Assembly: GCA_037783545.1 (NCBI GenBank)
Contig: JBBELK010000162.1
Coordinates: forward strand, 2,542,001 to 2,606,000
Length of the DNA: 64,000 nucleotides
Reading direction: 5' to 3'
From: Henricia sp. BOLD:AAB3569
Taxonomy: Eukaryota; Echinodermata; Asteroidea; Spinulosida; Echinasteridae
Part shown: one piece after another, positions 59,620 to 64,000 of the stretch
Layout: the number at the start of each line of letters is the position of its first letter
Position numbering within the stretch: the stretch's first letter is position 1
Notes under the pieces: model-generated
The model's database searches: none
The model's input: the letters and a program-made list of their open reading frames with translations, nothing else
Told to the model about the DNA's origin: nothing
Made by a program: the position numbers and the translations under genes

Positions 59620-59964
59620 TTGAAGTTTGTCTTGAAATTTCTTCAGTTTCAAAATAGCGACCACGTCAGACGCATTGTTTCCCGAAAGCGGCGTCTGCTT
59701 GTGCGAAAACTGTTCCGGCAGGGAGTTTTTGCTAGATTCGACGATAACTCGGTCGGTTTAAACGGGAAATTTGCTGAAATTTGCAGTTCCAAAATAGCGA
59801 CCACGTCAGACGCATTGTTTCCCGAAAGCGGCGTCTGCTTGTGCGAAAACTGTGCCGGCAGGGAGTTTTTGCTAGATTCGACGATAATTCGGTCGGTTTA
59901 AACGGAAAATTGCTGTAATTTGCAGAACACGTTTGGGATATAGAGTTGTTTAAGCAGGCAAAAT
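59620..59964 (+). repeat. Fused dimer, C-type, junction 59786/59787
   Basis: Duplicate of 53,989-54,333; private GTCTTGAAATT. Confidence 0.92.
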
Positions 59965-60225
59965 TTGAAGTTTGTCTGGAAATTCCTTCAGTTCCAAAAT
60001 AGCGACCACTTCAGACGCAATGTTTCCCGAAAGCGGCGTCTGCTTGTGCGAAAACTGTTCTGGCAGGGAATTTTTGCTAGAGTCGACGATAACTCGGTCG
60101 GTTTAAACGGGAAATTGCTGAAATTTGCAGAACACGTTTGGGATATAGAGTTGTTTAAGCAGGCAAAATTTGAAGTTTGTCTGGAAATTCCTTCAGTTCC
60201 AAAATAACGACCACGTCAGACGCAT

Positions 60226-60980
60226 TGTTTCCCGAAAGCGGCGTCTGCTTGTGCGAAAACTGTTCCGGCAGGGAGTTTTTGCTAGATTCGACGATAACTC
60301 GGTCGGTTTAAACGAGAATTTGCTGAAATTTGCAGAACACGTTTGGGATATAGAGTTGTTTAAGCAGGCAAAATTTGAAGTTTGTCTGGAAATTCCTTCA
60401 GTTCCAAAATAGCGACCAGTTCAGACGCAATGTTTCCCGAAAGCGGCGTCTGCTTGTGCGAAAACTGTTCCGGCAGGGAGTTTTTGCTAGATTCGACGAT
60501 AACTCGGTCGGTTTAAACGGGAAATTTGCTGAAATTTGCAGTTCCAAAATAGCGACCACGTCAGACGCATTGTTTGCCGAAAGCGGCGTCTGCTTGTGCG
60601 AAAACTGTTCCGGCAGGGAGTTTTTGCTAGATTCGACGATAACTCGGTCGGTTTAAACGGGAAATTGCTGAAATTTGCAGAATACGTTTGGGATATAGAG
60701 TTGTTTAAGCAGGCACAATTTGAAGTTTGTCTGGAAATTCCTTCAGTTCCAAAAGAGCGACCACTTCAGACGCAATGTTTCCCGAAAGCGGCGTCTGCTT
60801 GTGCGAAAACTGTGCCGGCAGGGAGTTTTTGCTAGATTCGACGATAATTCGGTCGGTTTAAACGGGAAATTGCTGAAATTTGCAGAACACGTTTGGGATA
60901 TAGAGTTGTTTAAGCAGGCAAAATTTGAAGTTTGTCTGGAAATTCCTTCAGTTCCAAAATAGCGACCACTTCAGACGCAA
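60226..60980 (+). repeat. 755-bp HOR, copy 1
   Basis: A monomer with AACGAGAATTTGC, a G-type fused dimer (60,375) and an AAAAGAG monomer (60,720): 205+345+205. Confidence 0.85.
60375..60719 (+). repeat. Fused dimer, G-type, junction 60541/60542
   Basis: 755-bp HOR copy 1, and 5,631-bp duplicate of 54,744-55,088. Confidence 0.92.
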
Positions 60981-61735
60981 TGTTTCCCGAAAGCGGCGTC
61001 TGCTTGTGCGAAAACTGTTCCGGCAGGGAGTTTTTGCTAGATTCGACGATAACTCGGTCGGTTTAAACGAGAATTTGCTGAAATTTGCAGAACACGTTTG
61101 GGATATAGAGTTGTTTAAGCAGGCAAAATTTGAAGTTTGTCTGGAAATTCCTTCAGTTCCAAAATAGCGACCAGTTCAGACGCAATGTTTCCCGAAAGCG
61201 GCGTCTGCTTGTGCGAAAACTGTTCCGGCAGGGAGTTTTTGCTAGATTCGACGATAACTCGGTCGGTTTAAACGGGAAATTTGCTGAAATTTGCAGTTCC
61301 AAAATAGCGACCACGTCAGACGCATTGTTTGCCGAAAGCGGCGTCTGCTTGTGCGAAAACTGTTCCGGCAGGGAGTTTTTGCTAGATTCGACGATAACTC
61401 GGTCGGTTTAGACGGGAAATTGCTGAAATTTGCAGAATACGTTTGGGATATAGAGTTGTTTAAGCAGGCACAATTTGAAGTTTGTCTGGAAATTCCTTCA
61501 GTTCCAAAAGAGCGACCACTTCAGACGCAATGTTTCCCGAAAGCGGCGTCTGCTTGTGCGAAAACTGTGCCGGCAGGGAGTTTTTGCTAGATTCGACGAT
61601 AATTCGGTCGGTTTAAACGGGAAATTGCTGAAATTTGCAGAACACGTTTGGGATATAGAGTTGTTTAAGCAGGCAAAATTTGAAGTTTGTCTGGAAATTC
61701 CTTCAGTTCCAAAATAGCGACCACTTCAGACGCAA
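60981..61735 (+). repeat. 755-bp HOR, copy 2
   Basis: Repeats copy 1, with AACGAGAATTTGC near 61,068, a fused dimer at 61,130 and an AAAAGAG monomer at 61,475. Private GGTTTAGACGG near 61,410 destroys GTTTAAAC. Confidence 0.85.
61130..61474 (+). repeat. Fused dimer, G-type, junction 61296/61297
   Basis: 755-bp HOR copy 2; carries GGTTTAGACGG. Confidence 0.92.
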
Positions 61736-61884
61736 TGTTTCCCGAAAGCGGCGTCTGCTTGTGCGAAAACTGTTCCGGCAGGGAGTTTTTGCTAGATTCG
61801 ACGATAACTCGGTCGGTTTAAACGGGAAATTGCTGAAATTTGCCTAACACGTTTGGGATATAGAGTTGTTTAAGCAGGCAAAAT

Positions 61885-62088
61885 ATGAAGTTTGTCTGGA
61901 AATTCTTTCAGTTCCAAAATAGCGACCACTTCGGACGCAATGTTTTCCGAAAGCGGCGTCTGCTTGTGCGAACTGTGCCGGCAGGGAGTTTTTTGCTAGA
62001 TTCGACGATAACTCGGTCGGTTTAAACGGGAAATTGCTGAAATTTGCAGAACACGTTTGGGATATAGAGTTGTTTAAGCAGGCACAAT
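61885..62088 (+). repeat. 204-bp double-indel monomer, last copy
   Basis: Lies at offset 10,712 from the 51,173 unit, as do the flanking monomers from 50,418 to 51,377 (61,130 to 62,089). Confidence 0.9.
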
Positions 62089-62294
62089 TTGAAGTTTGTC
62101 TGGAAATTCCTTCAGTTCCAAAATAGCGACCACTTCAGACGCAATGTTTCCCGAAAGCGGCGTCTGCTTGTGCGAAAACTGTTCCGGCAGGGAGTTTTTG
62201 CTAGATTCGACGATAACTCGGTCGGTTTAAACGGGAAATTTGCTGAAATTTGCAGAACACGTTTGGGATATAGAGTTGTTTAAGCAGGCAACAT

Positions 62295-63666
62295 TTGAAG
62301 TTTGTCTGGAAATTCCTTCAGTTCCAAAATAGCGACCACTTCAGACGCAATGTTTCCCGAAAGCGGCGTCTGCTTGTGCGAAAACTGTTCCGGCAGGGAG
62401 TTTTTGCTAGATTCGACTATAACTCGGTCGGTTTAAACGGGAAATTTGCTGAAATTTGCAGAACACGTTTGGGATATAGAGTTGTTTAAGCAGGCAAAAT
62501 TTAAAGTTTGTCTGGAAATTCCTTCAGTTCCAAAATAGCGACCACTTCAGACGCAATGTTTCCGGAAAGCGGCGTCTGCTTGTGCGAAAACTGTTCCGGC
62601 AGGGAGTTTTTGCTAGATTCGACGATAACTCGGTCGGTTTAAACGGGCAATTGCTGAAATTTGCAGAATACGTTTGGGATACAGAGTTGTTTAAGCAGGC
62701 AACCTTTGAAGTTTGTCTGGAAATTCCTTCAGTTCCAAAATAGCGACCACTTCAGACGCAATGTTTCCCGAAAGCGGCGTCTGCTTGTGCGAAAACTGTT
62801 CCGGCAGGGAGTTTTTGCTAGATTCGACGATAACTCGGTCGGTTTAAACGGGAAATTGCTGAAATTTGCAGAACACGTTTGGGATATAGAGTTGTTTAAG
62901 CAGGCACAATTTGAAGTTTGTCTGGAAATTCCTTCAGTTCCAAAATAGCGACCACGTCAGACGCATTGTTTCCCGAAAGCGGCGTCTGCTTGTGCGAAAA
63001 CTGTTCCGGCAGGGAGTTTTTGCTAGATTCGACGATAACTCGGTCGGTTTAAACGGGAAATTGCTGAAATTTGCAGAACACGTTTGGGATATAGAGTTGT
63101 TTAAGCAGGCACAATTAGAAGTTTGTCTGGAAATTCCTTCAGTTCCAAAATAGCGACCACTTCAGACGCAATGTTTCCCGAAAGCGGCGTCTGCTTGTGC
63201 GAAAACTGTTCCGGCAGGGAGTTTTTGCTAGATTCGACGATAATTCGGTCGGTTTAAACGGGAAATTTGCTGAAATTTGCAGAACACGTTTGGGACATAG
63301 AGTTGTTTAAGCAGGCAAAATTTGAAGTTTGTCTGGAAATTCCTTCAGTTCCAAAATAGCGACCACGTCAGACGCATTGTTTCCCGAAAGCGGCGTCTGC
63401 TTGTGCGAAAACTGTTCCGGCAGGGAGTTTTTGCTAGATTCGACGATAACTCGGTCGGTTTAAACGGGAAATTTGCTGAAATTTGCAGTTCCAAAATAGC
63501 GACCACGTCAGACGCATTGTTTCCCGAAAGCGGCGTCTGCTTGTGCGAAAACTGTGCCGGCAGGGAGTTTTTGCTAGATTCGACGATAATTCGGTCGGTT
63601 TAAACGGAAAATTGCTGAAATTTGCAGAACACGTTTGGGATATAGAGTTGTTTAAGCAGGCAAAAT
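62295..63666 (+). repeat. 1,372-bp HOR, copy 1
   Basis: Monomers 62,295 (GACTATAAC), 62,501 (TTTAAAGTTTG start, TTTCCGG), 62,706 (AACCTTTG), 62,911, 63,116 (ATTAGAAG) and a fused dimer at 63,322 (206+205+205+205+206+345). Confidence 0.82.
63322..63666 (+). repeat. Fused dimer, C-type, junction 63488/63489
   Basis: Last unit of the 1,372-bp HOR before its second, truncated copy begins. Confidence 0.92.
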
Positions 63667-64000
63667 TTGAAGTTTGTCTGGAAATTCCTTCAGTTCCAAA
63701 ATAGCGACCACTTCAGACGCAATGTTTCCCGAAAGCGGCGTCTGCTTGTGCGAAAACTGTTCCGGCAGGGAGTTTTTGCTAGATTCGACTATAACTCGGT
63801 CGGTTTAAACGGGAAATTTGCTGAAATTTGCAGAACACGTTTGGGATATAGAGTTGTTTAAGCAGGCAAAATTTAAAGTTTGTCTGGAAATTCCTTCAGT
63901 TCCAAAATAGCGACCACTTCAGACGCAATGTTTCCGGAAAGCGGCGTCTGCTTGTGCGAAAACTGTTCCGGCAGGGAGTTTTTGCTAGATTCGACGATAA
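63667..64000 (+). repeat. 1,372-bp HOR, copy 2, cut by window end
   Basis: Monomers 63,667 (GACTATAAC) and 63,873 (TTTAAAGTTTG, TTTCCGG) repeat 62,295 and 62,501. The final unit is truncated at the edge after GACGATAA, so the array continues to the right. Confidence 0.82.

Larger units (their letters stand above)
58903..60208 (+). repeat. 1,306-bp HOR, copy 4
   Basis: Duplicate of 53,272-54,577. It shares GTGCCGACAGG (near 59,511) and AAATTTCTTCAG (near 59,638), so the two-unit block was duplicated together after copies 1 and 2 had diverged. Confidence 0.87.
57044..60806 (+). repeat. 5,631-bp HOR, copy 2 (3,763 bp seen)
   Basis: Colinear with 51,413-55,175. Visible differences are few: ACGGGAAATTGCTGTAAT near 58,600 where copy 1 has ACGGAAAATTGCTGTAAT, and GTCTTGAAATT near 59,631. 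Confidence 0.86.
1..64000 (+). repeat. Continuous tandem satellite array, 205/206-bp monomer
   Basis: The whole window is head-to-tail copies of one 205-bp unit, here phased to start at TTGAAGTTTGTCTGG. Starts fall at 109, 314, 519, 725, 930 and so on to 63,873, with steps of 205 or 206 bp except at listed indel units. No inverted monomer, unique spacer, transposon or gene interrupts it. Adjacent copies usually differ at only a few percent of positions, and copies sharing a HOR position are often identical. This is the signature of satellite DNA maintained by unequal exchange or gene conversion. A centromeric or pericentromeric location is an inference from length and organisation; nothing here proves it. 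Confidence 0.98.
37667..64000 (+). repeat. Domain 2: 204-bp / GGGCAATTG / ATTAGAAG subfamily
   Basis: Markers first appear between 37.67 and 38.9 kb and then recur to the right edge: the 204-bp double-indel monomer, GGGCAATTG linked to GGGATACAGAG and CAACATTTG, CGGACGC, and ACAATTAGAAG monomer starts (38,898; 45,819; 47,125; 48,902; 50,208; 52,132; 53,438; 55,843; 57,763; 59,069; 63,116). Fused dimers are denser here (27 in about 26 kb, against 17 in 37.7 kb) and mainly C-type. The boundary is gradual, with shared classes on both sides. Confidence 0.8.

Noticed and set aside
1-64000. Hammerhead ribozyme in the satellite
   Set aside because: The conserved CTGATGA core (or its complement) does not occur. 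CTGAAAT is the closest and lacks the essential GA.
1-64000. CRISPR array or bacterial repeat region
   Set aside because: There are no unique spacers between short repeats. The unit is 205 bp, contiguous and homogenised, and the 64-kb extent does not fit a bacterial repeat.
1-64000. Transposable element or LTR units as the source of the repeat
   Set aside because: No terminal inverted repeats, target-site duplications, poly-A tails or reverse-transcriptase or transposase coding similarity are visible. The period is continuous through all junctions.

Overview
The whole 64 kb window is one unbroken tandem satellite-DNA array. I found no protein-coding gene, RNA gene, transposon, CRISPR array or stretch of unique DNA. 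The basic unit is a 205-bp monomer (206 bp in a common variant), always in the same orientation and repeated the equivalent of about 312 times. The consensus monomer (for example 314-518) is 43.9% G+C by hand count. It has more G than C on the given strand, 13 CpGs (observed/expected about 1.35), an 8-bp GTTTAAAC palindrome and a 7-bp dyad (CAGACGC, 17-nt loop, GCGTCTG).

A homogeneous array this long points to a eukaryotic centromeric, pericentromeric or heterochromatic block. The undepleted CpG argues weakly for a lineage with little germline CpG methylation, such as many invertebrates. The species cannot be named from this sequence.

The array is organised in tiers. Tier 1 is monomer classes marked by linked substitutions and small indels: the 206-bp +T class, +5 and +7 bp insertions, a 204-bp class, and 44 fused dimers that all carry the same 66-bp deletion. 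Tier 2 is higher-order repeats (HORs) of 410 to 5,631 bp made of ordered monomers. Tier 3 is a super-repeat of about 9.3 kb: copy A at 2,506-11,784, copy B at 11,785-20,859, a left-truncated copy C at 20,890-26,395 and a rearranged copy D from 26,396 to about 37,488.

The window divides near 37.67 kb. Domain 1 (1-37,666) holds the super-repeats, every +5/+7 insertion monomer and mostly the G-type fused dimer. Domain 2 (37,667-64,000) holds all six 204-bp monomers, the GGGCAATTG / GATACAG / ACATTTG linked class, the ATTAGAAG class and mostly the C-type fused dimer. Its HORs have periods of 1,099, 1,233, 616, 3,083, 5,631, 1,306, 755 and 1,372 bp.

Several rearrangement junctions can be read to the base: a 35-bp deletion at 20,889/20,890, a breakpoint with an 11-bp direct repeat at 47,869-47,890, and three 4-bp insertions that each create GCATGC. 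Shared private variants order some events; for example copy D is closer to copy B than to A. Short open frames recur in every monomer, but the 205-bp period shifts the frame by one each time. I treat them as by-products of the repeat and not as genes.
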